A stretch of DNA of 64,000 nt from DASTFP01 sp963816855. Its GTDB lineage: Bacteria; Verrucomicrobiota; Verrucomicrobiia; Chthoniobacterales; Terrimicrobiaceae. Location of the stretch: NCBI GenBank assembly GCA_963816855.1, contig CAWFMA010000019.1, forward strand, positions 20,626-84,625, read 5' to 3'. The position numbers and the translations under genes are program-made. Each line of letters begins with the position of its first letter. The stretch's first letter is position 1. The notes under the pieces are model-generated. The model made no database searches, had not been told where the DNA came from, and saw only the letters and a program-made list of their open reading frames with translations. Below are positions 51,288 through 60,467 of the stretch, piece by piece.

Positions 51288-52383
51288 CTAGGCGTATGAA
51301 CGATCAATTGGGTGCAGCCCGCGCTGCTTCCCGATCTCGACCTCGAACAAGCCGCCGGTGAAAAGCATTATCAGATCTTGCGCGGCTGTCGTGCGGTAGC
51401 TGGTGCCATATTGGGCTTCGTCGAAGATCCCGAGCGCCGGTCCGTGGCCTTCGTCGAAGCTCAACGCTTCCACCGTGCCGAGCCCGCGCCGCACGTGAAA
51501 TGGAGGCGGATGCCCCGCGTTGGCGTAAGCCATCCGGCCATTGGCGACGTTAACGACAAGGTGAAACGGAGACCAGCATCGGCATCTCGGTTTGCCGGAA
51601 GATCGTCTGGATGTCGCGGTTGATCTGGGTCAAAAAGCGACGCGCCTCGGTCGCGACTGGCGCGAGCTCTTCGATCACGCCGCGCAGGATTGCCGTCACC
51701 AGCGCGGCGCGCAGCCCGTGACCGACGACATCGCAAATAAAAACGCCTGCTTCGCTATCTGAAAGCGAAAGCACACATAAGAAATCGCCGCCAACCCTCT
51801 GCGCAGGCTGATAGCAATGGCAGAAATTGAGGCAGCTCTCCCCCGGCGTCACGCCAGCCGGAAAGCTCGGATACGTTTGGGTGAGAAACACCTGTTGAAC
51901 GTCACGCGCCATTCCGAGGTCTGCTTCGAGCTGCGCATTCTTAACGCGCAACTCCTCTGCGTAGCGAACAAGGCTTTCTTCGGCTGCTTTCGCGCTTCCT
52001 CGGCAGATTTGCGGCGGGTGATGTCCTGTACCATGCCCTCATAGTAAAGGAGTTCGCCGGCCAGCTCATCGTGAACGGCACGAGCATTTTCTGAAATCCA
52101 AATAACACTTCCATCATGACGGTAGATGCGCGATTCGAAATCCTGGATGTGCCCGTCGCGGCGCATCGTCAGCGCAACTTGCGGCGACGATCCGACTCCA
52201 CATAGAGCTGGCGGCCGAGGTCCGCGAGCAAATCCTCGGGGGAATCGTAGCCATACATTCGGGCAAGGGCCGGATTGGCGCTGAGATACTTGCCTTCCGG
52301 GGTCGTTTGAAAAATGCCTCCCTGGCATGCTCGAAAATGCTACGGTATTTCTGCTCGGCTCGGCGCAGCGCTTCGATGGTCAT
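51288..52383 (-). pseudogene. PAS-domain SpoIIE-type serine phosphatase, broken by several frameshifts
   Basis: Pieces in alternating frames make one protein: TIEALRRAEQKYRSIFEHARE; then GIFQTTPEGKYLSANPALARMYGYDSPEDLLADLG (PAS); then MRRDGHIQDFESRIYRHDGSVIWISENARAV ... YYEGMVQDITRRKSAEEA; then VKNAQLEADLGMARDVQQVFLTQTYPSFP ... YQPAQRVGGDFLCVL and VFICDVVGHGLRAALVTAILRG (phosphatase with GDF and DVxGHG metal sites); and finally MAYANAGHPPPFHVRRG ... LIMLFTGGLFEVE. At least four one-base shifts are needed, near 52322, 52170, 51990 and 51560. In a working gene it would dephosphorylate an anti-sigma antagonist. Confidence 0.82.
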
Positions 52384-52989
52384 CTCGCATCCCCCGGGTT
52401 GATCGATCTTTGCCTGCCTCTTAGAAGATAAGACGTTCCTACGGCTCGTAACTTGCCGGAGGTTCAGGGGAGCAATTGGCATGCCGAAACACACACTATT
52501 CAGGAGCATGAATCTAGCCCCGGTGCGGAAATTTAAATCTCAAACGAATCGGGCACTCGCGCGACGACCCTTCAAAATTGGCGCGGCAGAAACTTCGCGC
52601 CGGGAGCTTCGTCCCGACCTTTGGGTTCCTCGGGACAGATCAGCGCCCGGAGGGTGCGGAAGGCGGTCCCTCGTAACCAATATAACCGATACGACCTGAG
52701 TCACGTACTCCTTCCTGCTGGCGTTCCAGTTACCTACGCCACTGGGCGTCGCTTACGGATCGTTTTGTGGCGCATCCCAGGGCCATCAACATACAGCGAA
52801 AACCCCGCCTCGGCGAACCATGGAGGGCGCTTCGTTGATGCTTCGGTCATTTGCTGAAGGACGCCGGGACTGCCGCCGTGCGGCTGCCTTACGTCAAGAT
52901 TTACGATGCGACCCCACTGTTACTCTGTCCTGTTTGGCCTGCTTCGCGGTGAACGAACACGGCAATGCGACGGTCAAACGTTTTTACTT
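52384..52989. other. Long non-coding stretch, no feature seen
   Basis: About 600 bases between the divergent phosphatase remnant and the S9 peptidase gene. Open frames here are short and show no domain. The peptidase promoter should lie near its 3' end. It may be decayed coding sequence. Confidence 0.35.
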
Positions 52990-54882
52990 ATGAATTTCAG
53001 ACGCCTCGACCCGGCATTCTTTCTTCTTGCGACCGCTGGGTTTGCCATGGCAGCGACCTCCACCGTTCCCCGGATTCCGCTCAAGGATTTCTTCGACAAT
53101 CCGAAAATCAGCAGCGCGGCAATCTCGCCCGACGGAAAGCGCCTCGCCTTCCTTGCACCGGAGGCGACGCGTCTAAACGTCTGGGTTTGCGATGTCGCAA
53201 TGGGCCTGAATTCGGCGAAGGCAATCACCCATGACGCGCAGCGCGGAATCATGAATTTCGCCTGGACGCGAGATAGCCGTTACGTGGTTTTCGAGCAGGA
53301 CCAGGGCGGCGATGAAAACTTCCACCTCTTTCGCGCCGATCCGCTCCAGCCGGACGGGAAGCCCCTCGACCTGACTCCGATGGCAGGAGCGCGGGCGGAA
53401 GTCGTCAACCTGCCGCGCGAACGGCCCGACGAGGCCGTGGTCGCGATCAACGGTCGCGACCGGCATTACTTCGACGCGTATCGCCTCAACCTCGCGAGCG
53501 GCAAATTGACGCTCCTCGAAAAGAACCCTGGCGATGTCGACGCGTGGCATGTGGATTCGCATGGCGACATCCGCGCTTGCACGGCCCAGGTCGGAACAAA
53601 AACGGAAATCCGGGTGCGCGACTCTGTTCACGAACCCTTCCGCACCCTTGCGACCTACTCGGATGAAGAAAGCGCGAGCGTGCATGGATTCAGCGCCGAC
53701 GGGACCTTTCTGTACTTCTCCAGCGCGCGCGATGCGAACGCCGAACGGCTGGTGCAGCTCGATCTGAGAACCGGCCAAGAGACCGTGATTGACGAGGATC
53801 CGGATTACGACCTGAGTGAAGTGCTGATCAGCGACCGTACGAATCAGCTCCTCGGAGTCGCCTACGACAAGGACCGCCTGACTTACAAACCGTTCGACCG
53901 GCAATTCGCCCGCGACCTCGAGATCCTTGGCAACGTGCACGACGGCGAAATCCTTTTCCGGAACAGCACGGACGATGAGAGGAAATGGATCATCGCCTAC
54001 GACTCGCCGACCGATCCCGGCGCGACCTATCTCTACGACCGAGAAACCGGAAAGGCAGAGTTTCTTTACCGCCCGCGTCCCTGGCTGCCACGCGAAGGTT
54101 TGGCGGAGATGCGGCCGATTTCGTTTCCGGCTCGCGATGGATTGACCATCCATGGATACCTGACTTTGCCAAAGGGTGTGGCAGCCGAAAGCCTTCCCAC
54201 GATCCTCGTGGTGCACGGCGGGCCTTGGGCGCGTGATGAGTGGGGTTACAATCCCGAGGTGCAATTCCTTGCGAATCGCGGCTTCGCAGTGCTCCAGCTC
54301 AACTACCGGGGCTCGACTGGTTACGGTAAGAAGTTTCTCAACGCGGGCAACCGCGAGTGGGGCGGCAAGATGCTCGACGACTTGACCGATGGCGCGGACT
54401 GGATCGTGAAGCAGGGCATCGCGGATAAAAAACGGCTGGGCATCTACGGCGGCAGCTATGGTGGCTATGCCACCCTTTCGGCGCTGGCATTTCGTCCCAC
54501 GGTTTTCGCCTGCGGCGTGGACTACGTGGGGATCTCGAACCTGCTCACGTTCATGAACACGATTCCACCATACTGGGAGACCTTCCGCGAGCTGATGTAT
54601 AAGCGCGTCGGAAATCCCCAGATCGACCGCGAGCTCCTCCGCTCCCGCTCACCGCTCTTCGCCGCGGAGAAGATCGAGGCCCCGCTCTTCGTGGCGCAGG
54701 GCTACAACGATCCGCGCGTGAATCATGCCGAGGCCGAGCAAATCGTCGCCGCGCTCAAGGCGAACAAGAAGCCCGTGGAGTATCTGGTGAAGATGGACGA
54801 AGGCCACGGCTTCGAGAACCCGGAGAACCGTCTTGATTTCTACGCCAGGATGGAGGCGTTCCTTGAAAAGCACCTACTCTGA
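52990..54882 (+). CDS. Exported S9-family prolyl oligopeptidase-like peptidase
   Basis: A 630-residue serine peptidase. Signal peptide MNFRRLDPAFFLLATAGFAMA, then a beta-propeller built from WD40/TolB-like repeats (IPLKDFFDNPKISSAAISPDGKRLAFLAP, FAWTRDSRYVVFEQDQGGDENFHLF), and a C-terminal alpha/beta hydrolase domain with VHGGPWARDEWGYNPEVQFLANRGFAVLQLNYRGSTGYGK, nucleophile GIYGGSYGGYATL, Asp in GYNDPRVNHAEAEQ and His in DEGHGFENPENR. ATG at 52990 gives the signal; an upstream extension lacks it. It would cut oligopeptides in the periplasm or outside the cell. Confidence 0.94.
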   Translation: MNFRRLDPAFFLLATAGFAMAATSTVPRIPLKDFFDNPKISSAAISPDGKRLAFLAPEATRLNVWVCDVAMGLNSAKAITHDAQRGIMNFAWTRDSRYVVFEQDQGGDENFHLFRADPLQPDGKPLDLTPMAGARAEVVNLPRERPDEAVVAINGRDRHYFDAYRLNLASGKLTLLEKNPGDVDAWHVDSHGDIRACTAQVGTKTEIRVRDSVHEPFRTLATYSDEESASVHGFSADGTFLYFSSARDANAERLVQLDLRTGQETVIDEDPDYDLSEVLISDRTNQLLGVAYDKDRLTYKPFDRQFARDLEILGNVHDGEILFRNSTDDERKWIIAYDSPTDPGATYLYDRETGKAEFLYRPRPWLPREGLAEMRPISFPARDGLTIHGYLTLPKGVAAESLPTILVVHGGPWARDEWGYNPEVQFLANRGFAVLQLNYRGSTGYGKKFLNAGNREWGGKMLDDLTDGADWIVKQGIADKKRLGIYGGSYGGYATLSALAFRPTVFACGVDYVGISNLLTFMNTIPPYWETFRELMYKRVGNPQIDRELLRSRSPLFAAEKIEAPLFVAQGYNDPRVNHAEAEQIVAALKANKKPVEYLVKMDEGHGFENPENRLDFYARMEAFLEKHLL

Positions 54883-55402
54883 GGACCCATTCGTCAGTAA
54901 ATCTCCCGCGCCGGCACCGGCCGGAAAAGGGTGCCCGCCGCAATCTGTCTCACGAGTTTCAATGTCGGCCTCGAATTGTCCGCGTGCTTGCAGGCCGAGA
55001 CGATCTGATCAGGACGGTCCGCTTGCCGAAGACATGGAGCCAGCTTACGAAATGAAGAGAGCGTTGCCGACGCGCGTTCAGCATGCTCCGCTGCGGACGC
55101 GACTCGGCGGCGTGAGGTTCGGCTTTCCGCCTGGTCATGCGGGGTGGCTCGTTAGCGCAAACCAATCCTTAGACAACGAGGCCAGGGCACTTTCGACTTC
55201 TACGAGGAATAGCGCGCGCTAAGGCCCTCGTTTCGCAAGGAGAGGGCGTCACACGTGGCAAGCCACGGAATCCGTTTCGGCTTCTTCAAGTTTTTCCAGG
55301 TCGGATCGTCTGTCAGCATCAGCGCTCGCATTTGGTGACCGACACTGATAGGCAGGCAAGCGTTGAGAACGCGCAAGATTTGTTGAACCCGAAGGAAACG
55401 AA
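54883..55402. other. Non-coding stretch with a possible 35-residue gene remnant
   Basis: About 520 bases. On the minus strand a frame ending at 54898 or so reads KHADNSRPTLKLVRQIAAGTLF and a stop, which looks like the tail of a degraded protein but matches nothing known to me. The rest, including the region just before 55403, is featureless. Confidence 0.3.
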
Positions 55403-56777
55403 ATGTCTAAAGGATTGACGCTGGCTTTGCGCGGTCGTTTCTTTTGGCTATCAGGGTTGATCGCTGCGGTTGCTTTGATGGCCGCGGCAGTTTTTCTCAT
55501 CCATCCTCTGGTGACCCGGTATGTGGAAAGCGAAGCGTTCCGCAAAGAGCTCGATAAGCAGACCTCAAAGGGATTGCATCTAGAAGGACGCTTCGAGGTT
55601 ATCCGAAGGACTGGCTTTCTTACCGCAACAACGGAGGGCTTTACTGGCGGGAACGGAGTCAAGGCCATTAGGTCGATCTCGACAGGTAGAGCGGACGCAA
55701 AATTCAATCCATGGGGAGTTTTACTGCGACGCTGGCAGTTGGATTACATCCGGATTCCGTCAGGGAGAGCGGAGATTCAAACCTACGAGCCCAAAACGGA
55801 GAACAATCCACCGAAACCTTGGTATGCTATCTTCCTGCCAGATAGGGTGTATCTGGCGAAAGTGGTCTGCGACTCGGCGGACGTCACGTGGCAACTGCGT
55901 GGCCGCGAGGCGGGCTTCTTCAAGACCGGACTTCTCATTACGCCCCATGGACGTGATTTCGAGTACCCGGGCCACAGGCGGGACGATGAAGACAGGCATG
56001 GTTCCCGATCTCGCGCTGATTCAAATGCACCTGCTTATCACGAGGGAACTTCTCACGCTGCATGATCTGGAGCTTGCGCCCAATCAGGAAAGCGAAGGCC
56101 GCATCCGAGTCAGAGGTCAGGCCGGACTGAAGCAGGACAAGAGCCTTTCCGTAACAATGAATTTTTCACAAATCCCGGTCGATCCTTGGATACCTGAAGC
56201 CTGGGCAAATTTGTTCCGAGGCGAAGCGTCCGGTGAGGTATCCTGGGAGGGGCGGGATATGAAGCTGGAAAGCTCCGCCGGTCGCGGAGCCTTTCGAATT
56301 GAAGGAGGCCGCGTATCCGGCGCCCCATTTCTCGATCAGGCCGCAGCTTTGACCGGCAAGAAATCTATCGAGGAAGTCGAGCTGAGCCGATTCTCGCTGC
56401 AATTTGAGTGGAAGTTTCCCCGGGTGGAAGTCGAGCAGATCGAGATCGAGGCGCAGGGCGCTTTTTCCATCAAAGGTAAAGTTCTAATCGACAACCAACG
56501 TCTTGCCGGCTCGGTGCAACTCGGCACCACCCGAAAGTATCTCGAGTGGTTGCCCCGCGCCGAGGAAATTTTTGCTCGCGAACGGGATGGATATCTTTGG
56601 ACGACCGTGAATCTGGCTGGAACAGTGCAACAGCCCCAGGAAGACCTGAGTCCCCGCGTTGCCCAGCTCTTGAAGAAATCCCCCGGGGCTGCAGTAGGGA
56701 TCTTTTTCCGTCAAGCAGGTGAGTGGCTTGAAAAGAATCTTGGCGGCAGTAAGAAAGCAGAATCAAGCAAGCCCTAG
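55403..56777 (+). pseudogene. AsmA-like membrane-anchored protein with one frameshift
   Basis: The first frame starts MSKGLTLALRGRFFWLSGLIAAVALMAAAVFLIHPLVTRYVESEAFRKELDK, a single N-terminal membrane anchor followed by the beta-rich repeats usual in AsmA/DUF748 proteins. The second frame holds the C-terminal two thirds, with FRGEASGEVSWEGRDMKLESSAGRGAFRIEGGRVSG and ALTGKKSIEEVELSRFSLQFEWKFPRVEVEQ, typical of the AsmA C-terminal part. Removing one C in ACCCGGG near 55965-55971 joins them (DFEYRATGGTMKTG). The intact protein would have about 457 residues and an envelope role. Confidence 0.78.
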
Positions 56778-57847
56778 CCCAGCAATGACGTTTCAAGCGC
56801 TCGGGCTGGCCGTAGAGAAAAGGGGCCAGCCGCTAGGACATGACGACGAAACGGGTCACTAGGGTTGAGAGCGCTGATTGTCTGCGAAAGAGGCGAAGGC
56901 AAAGAACGCGGTGGTGTCGCCGCGGTCGCCCAGTCTCGCCGTGTTTAAGTCAAGTTCCCGGTCAAGCCTTGCCTGAAGTCTGCCTTTCGAGACATGGTGC
57001 TCGCTCCGACCGCAGATGGCATCGCTGACCTTCATGTCGTAGGCAGAGATGCTTTTGGCGATGCTACCCGCCGCTCGGCTACCCGAAAAAACCAGCGCGA
57101 CGTGAGTTCCAGCTACTCCAAAGACGGGACCAGTTTTCCAACGAATTGCGCGAAGGCCAAACGCTGGGAAACCGGCGATGTCGTCGATCCTTCAATCTCT
57201 TGCCTTGTCGTTACAAGGTGGTTGATTCCCGCGAGGCCGGCCAAAAGGAAGGAGTCCCTGGCTTTATCCTCACGGAGTTCAGAAATAGGCTAGCGCCATC
57301 GGTCGTCACGAGGCTCGCCAAACTTGTCTGGCACACCAAGGTTCGTCCATCTGGAATGGCGGCTCGATTCCTCTAGAAGAGGGCTCCATCGTCTTGGCGA
57401 AGAGTAGCGTACCGGAACCGCTCGTGCGACACCTCTAGGGATCACTCCTTCGCGTCAGGAGGATTTGCTTGTGCCTTCAATGGCCGTCCCTCAGCCACTG
57501 AATCGGAATGCCAGGACGTTTTTCAGCGCTCCTTAGCGAACGTAATTCCCTTTCTCTTGAGGCCTCCCAGATACGTCCGTCCGGGTTCTTGTAATCAAAA
57601 CACTGAACTTGCGTATTGAGGCAAAGGAGCAGAAAACCGGCTTAAGAGGCAGTCGGATTCACACGTGAGCCAGGGACAATTTGCTCCGGGTTATCACGTG
57701 CCCGACGTAATAACTCCGTTTTGGTGATTGATCGCCTCCAGGAGCACGGCGTGGAGGGAGAGCGTCAAAAGATCGGGCGTCAAGCCGCCCGGGCCTTTGC
57801 AAAGTGCGGAACTATTAATGGTAGAAGTTCGTAGGATCTGTTGCGCG
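56778..57847. other. Longest gene-poor stretch, about 1.1 kb
   Basis: No protein family is visible in any frame. Possible decayed pieces are a minus-strand frame at 57694-57882 ending with LLTLSLHAVLLEAINHQNG and short plus-strand frames near 57000. No hairpin with a T-run, tandem repeat or CRISPR-like array was seen. Confidence 0.35.
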
Positions 57848-58273
57848 TCAGCTTCCATTGTACTGCCACCGGCCCGCCCCAATCTTGGTAATGCCCTTGA
57901 TTTTTCTCCCAGTGCTACTGAACCAGACGTGAAGATTCTGGTTTTTCACTCCGAGCTTGTCCGAAAGATCTTTGGCAGCGACACCCGCGGCGCCCGCCTT
58001 TTTGAGCTCCGCCAGGATCGCGTCTCTCAACGCTCCGCGCCTCGGAGCCAGAAGAGGTTTAGAAGATTTCACTGGAACAACCCGGCTGGCGCGGGCCAGC
58101 TTCAGTTGCCGTGCCGCGCGAGGTGCTCCGTTCGAGCGAGTTGCCGGTTTCGACGAAACATGAGCTGAGAGTTTGGCTTCAATTTCCGCGAGTTCTTTCT
58201 GTAAGAGCTCCTTCTTTGCAACGATCGGAATGAGCTGTCTGAGTTGGGAACTTGTTATATTGGTTATCGACAT
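57848..58273 (-). CDS. Small basic histone-H1-like protein with C-terminal winged-helix-type region
   Basis: A 141-residue protein. An N-terminal helix (LRQLIPIVAKKELLQKELAEIEAKLSAHV) precedes a Lys/Arg/Ala-rich linker (ATRSNGAPRAARQLKLARASRVV) and a C-terminal domain GALRDAILAELKKAGAAGVAAKDLSDKLGVKNQNLHVWFSSTGRKIKGITKIGAGRWQY resembling a winged helix. The layout suggests a DNA-binding chromosomal protein; similar proteins are frequent in Verrucomicrobia and Planctomycetes (recollection). No operon partner. Confidence 0.7.
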   Translation of the reverse strand: MSITNITSSQLRQLIPIVAKKELLQKELAEIEAKLSAHVSSKPATRSNGAPRAARQLKLARASRVVPVKSSKPLLAPRRGALRDAILAELKKAGAAGVAAKDLSDKLGVKNQNLHVWFSSTGRKIKGITKIGAGRWQYNGS

Positions 58274-58540
58274 AAAGCGCTTAATTTACACGCTCTCTTA
58301 TCCTCGCAAGGGAAAAGTCTCTGCACCCATGGATCTCAAGCACTTTCACCCCCGTTAGAGGGCTGCTGTAGCCATCACTTGAGGTGTCCCCTTACGGAAA
58401 TCCTCCGACGAATTTCATTCGCCAGCCGATAACCGAGTAGCGCCACAAGGTGGGGCCGCCTCTACTTGATCTCGCAGTTCTGTTCGACGTTCTGTAAATT
58501 TCTAGCGTGCTTAAGCCTGTGCCCGTCTACCTGGTTTGGC

Positions 58541-58929
58541 TCACTTCTTCCCGCCGCTTTGGTTCTGCGGTGGAAGAAGGAATCGACGTGCAGCCAGCAG
58601 GCACACAAACGCTCCGACCCCCAGGAGAATGCCAAGGGTCGCCAGCTCGGGCTTCAGCATTTTCGCGCGACGACGAAGGCTAGAAGTTCAAGACAGCCGT
58701 GAGGTCGTGTGTGACGAGGGTGCAGATCAGTTCAACGCCGATGACGAGCAAGAGGATGCGGTAGATTAGTTCGTAGAACGTCTCCGTGCTGCGCCAATCC
58801 ATATCAATCGGCGCAAAGACACTCTTGAAGGCAAAGGCAATGACGCCGAGGAGAATCCCGAACGCCAAAAGGCGTTCGAGCGCTGTCGCAAGCACCTTCG
58901 CATACAAAACTACACGTTCATTTATCCAG
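58541..58929 (-). pseudogene. PsiE-like small membrane protein with frameshifts
   Basis: The main frame has YAKVLATALERLLAFGILLGVIAFAFKS, then SIYRILLLVIGVELICTLVTH-type segments ending DLTAV. The C-terminal half lies in another frame: LELLAFVVAR, then KPELATLGILLGVGAFVCLLAARRFLLPP. Adding a base near 58693 and one near 58669 gives a continuous four-helix protein of about 125 residues like the phosphate-starvation-inducible PsiE group. The start codon is unclear (TTG at 58907 or further upstream). It follows the sigma-factor remnant. Confidence 0.5.
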
Positions 58930-58992
58930 AATGTAGAAGGCTGGCAGTTTAGGCCGTTTGCTAAAGCGCTATCCCCTAGCCTCCGAGCAGAG

Positions 58993-59482
58993 TCAGCTAA
59001 CGTTGTTGCCACGCAGGGTGTTCTTCAAACGCTTGCGCGCACGATAGACGCGTGCTTCGACCGCTTTCGCGCTAACTCCTAGAAGTCCCCGCACTCCTGC
59101 TGCGAACGCCTTCGACAGCAAATAGCAGCAGCGCCGCGCAAAAATCGTGAGGGAGTTCCTTGATGGCCTTTCCAAAGCCTCCAGCCGCTCGTGCGATTCT
59201 ACGTTGGCAGCAGCGCCGCGATCTGCCAACTCGTGGTGCGGATCACCAGCGTCGAGCGATTCGGTGACGTAGGACTGCTTGTGCTGTTTGCTTCGGGCGT
59301 AATCGCGACAAAGATTCATCGCGATCGAGTAGAGCCAAGTCGCGAATTTCGCGTGGGGCTTAATCCGCCGAATCCCGAAATAAAGCCGAACAAAAGTCTC
59401 TTGCAGAATGTCTCGCGCTGCCTCGTCGTCACTGGTGTAACGCCAGATGAACGAAAAAAGTTGCGGGCTACCGCTCGCGCAT
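58993..59482 (-). pseudogene. ECF-type RNA polymerase sigma factor remnant with frameshifts
   Basis: From the ATG at 59482 the frame opens MRERVARNFFR, and after a one-base shift near 59447 (CGTTCATCTGG) region 2 reads WRYTSDDEAARDILQETFVRLYFGIRRIKPHAKFATWLYSIAMNLCRDYARSK. Region 4 continues with SAKAVEARVYRARKRLKNTLRG, but the stretch between needs another frame for IKELPHDFCAALLLFAVEG (shift near 59178). Only a short part lies ahead of region 2. A working protein would direct transcription of an ECF regulon, but no anti-sigma gene adjoins. It begins 24 bases after the L,D-transpeptidase stop. Confidence 0.72.
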
Positions 59483-59505
59483 GGTGCGGACGGGGAGCTT
59501 TCCGG

Positions 59506-60117
59506 TCAGTATTTCCAGAGCTTGCCCTGACTCGCGTCCGCGAAGACCCTCGAGCTGAGCATGTAGGACATGGGAGGATCCGGCAGGTTGCTATCGTCGA
59601 GGACGGGGAGGCTTTTACCAATGGTCGCGTCCCAAGGCTGGTTGGAGGCAATGTTGATCGGCGTGCCGATACGGACGAGTTGGAACGTCTTCCGGGCGGA
59701 GTCAATGGGCATCCGGACGCAGCCGTGCGTGCTCGGAGTGGCTTTGACGAAGCCCCAGTGGAGACCGTAGGCGGGCTTGAACTCCATCCAATACGTCATC
59801 GGATAGCCAGCTCCCGGACTGCTCTGGCGGCGGCGGTTGGCCACCTTCGAATAGATGGTGAAGTTGCCGTGCGGTGTAGGGGACGAGGCCGTGCCAACGG
59901 TAACCGGCGTGGCGAGAAGAACGGCGTCCCCTTCGACGACATAGAGCCGCTGGGCTCCGGTGCTGAGCTTGAGCTTCACCGCAGAGGGATTTTTCGGCTC
60001 TTGAACCGGCGGATCAAAGGAAAACGAGTTCTGTGTATGGGACAAGGTCGTGCAGGCACTCAAACCAACTGTCAGTCCGACCGATACGATCACAAAAAGG
60101 AAACGGGATACCTTCAT
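59506..60117 (-). CDS. L,D-transpeptidase lipoprotein (YkuD domain), second copy
   Basis: A 203-residue enzyme. MKVSRFLFVIVSVGLTVGLSAC is a lipoprotein signal with lipobox LSAC. The YkuD domain shows VTVGTASSPTPHGNFTIYSKV, ...YGLHWGFVKATPSTHGCVRMPIDSARKTF (catalytic His, Cys in HGCVRM) and GTPINIAS. It differs clearly from the copy at 20660, so it is not a recent duplicate. The first gene of a minus-strand group with the sigma-factor and PsiE-like remnants. Confidence 0.92.
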   Translation of the reverse strand: MKVSRFLFVIVSVGLTVGLSACTTLSHTQNSFSFDPPVQEPKNPSAVKLKLSTGAQRLYVVEGDAVLLATPVTVGTASSPTPHGNFTIYSKVANRRRQSSPGAGYPMTYWMEFKPAYGLHWGFVKATPSTHGCVRMPIDSARKTFQLVRIGTPINIASNQPWDATIGKSLPVLDDSNLPDPPMSYMLSSRVFADASQGKLWKY

Positions 60118-60467
60118 TCGGATTGAAAACGGTCGAAGCGTGCAACAAGCGCGCCACAAGCGCAAGGGGATGGTATCTCCCACGTTGCGATTTCCTGCTC
60201 GGCGGAATCTGCATCGTGAAATGCCTTCGATGGGGCCACCCTCTTATTTGACCTTCGGGAAAATGGACCCCGGGACGCTTGCGAACGGCGAGGGCACGAA
60301 TCGACCCGGGAGGGATCTTTGGGAGTCGGTTACGGTTACACGCATTCGTATCTGTCCCTTAATGACTTTAGCTTTCCTCCCTCCTTTACCGGTAAAGGCA
60401 AATTGCTGGGACCCAATTTTGAAGGTGTGGAGGTCTATTGGATAGCGCCCAATTCATGAGTAGGAAG
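60118..60467. other. Non-coding stretch upstream of the L,D-transpeptidase
   Basis: About 350 bases between the 3' end of the GH97 gene and the transpeptidase start. It may contain the transpeptidase promoter; no motif was resolved. An open frame at 60050-60445 shows no family sign. Confidence 0.4.

Noticed and set aside
53173..54264. 363-residue minus-strand open frame opposite the S9 peptidase
   Set aside because: Shadow frame without domain content; the sense strand has a complete peptidase.
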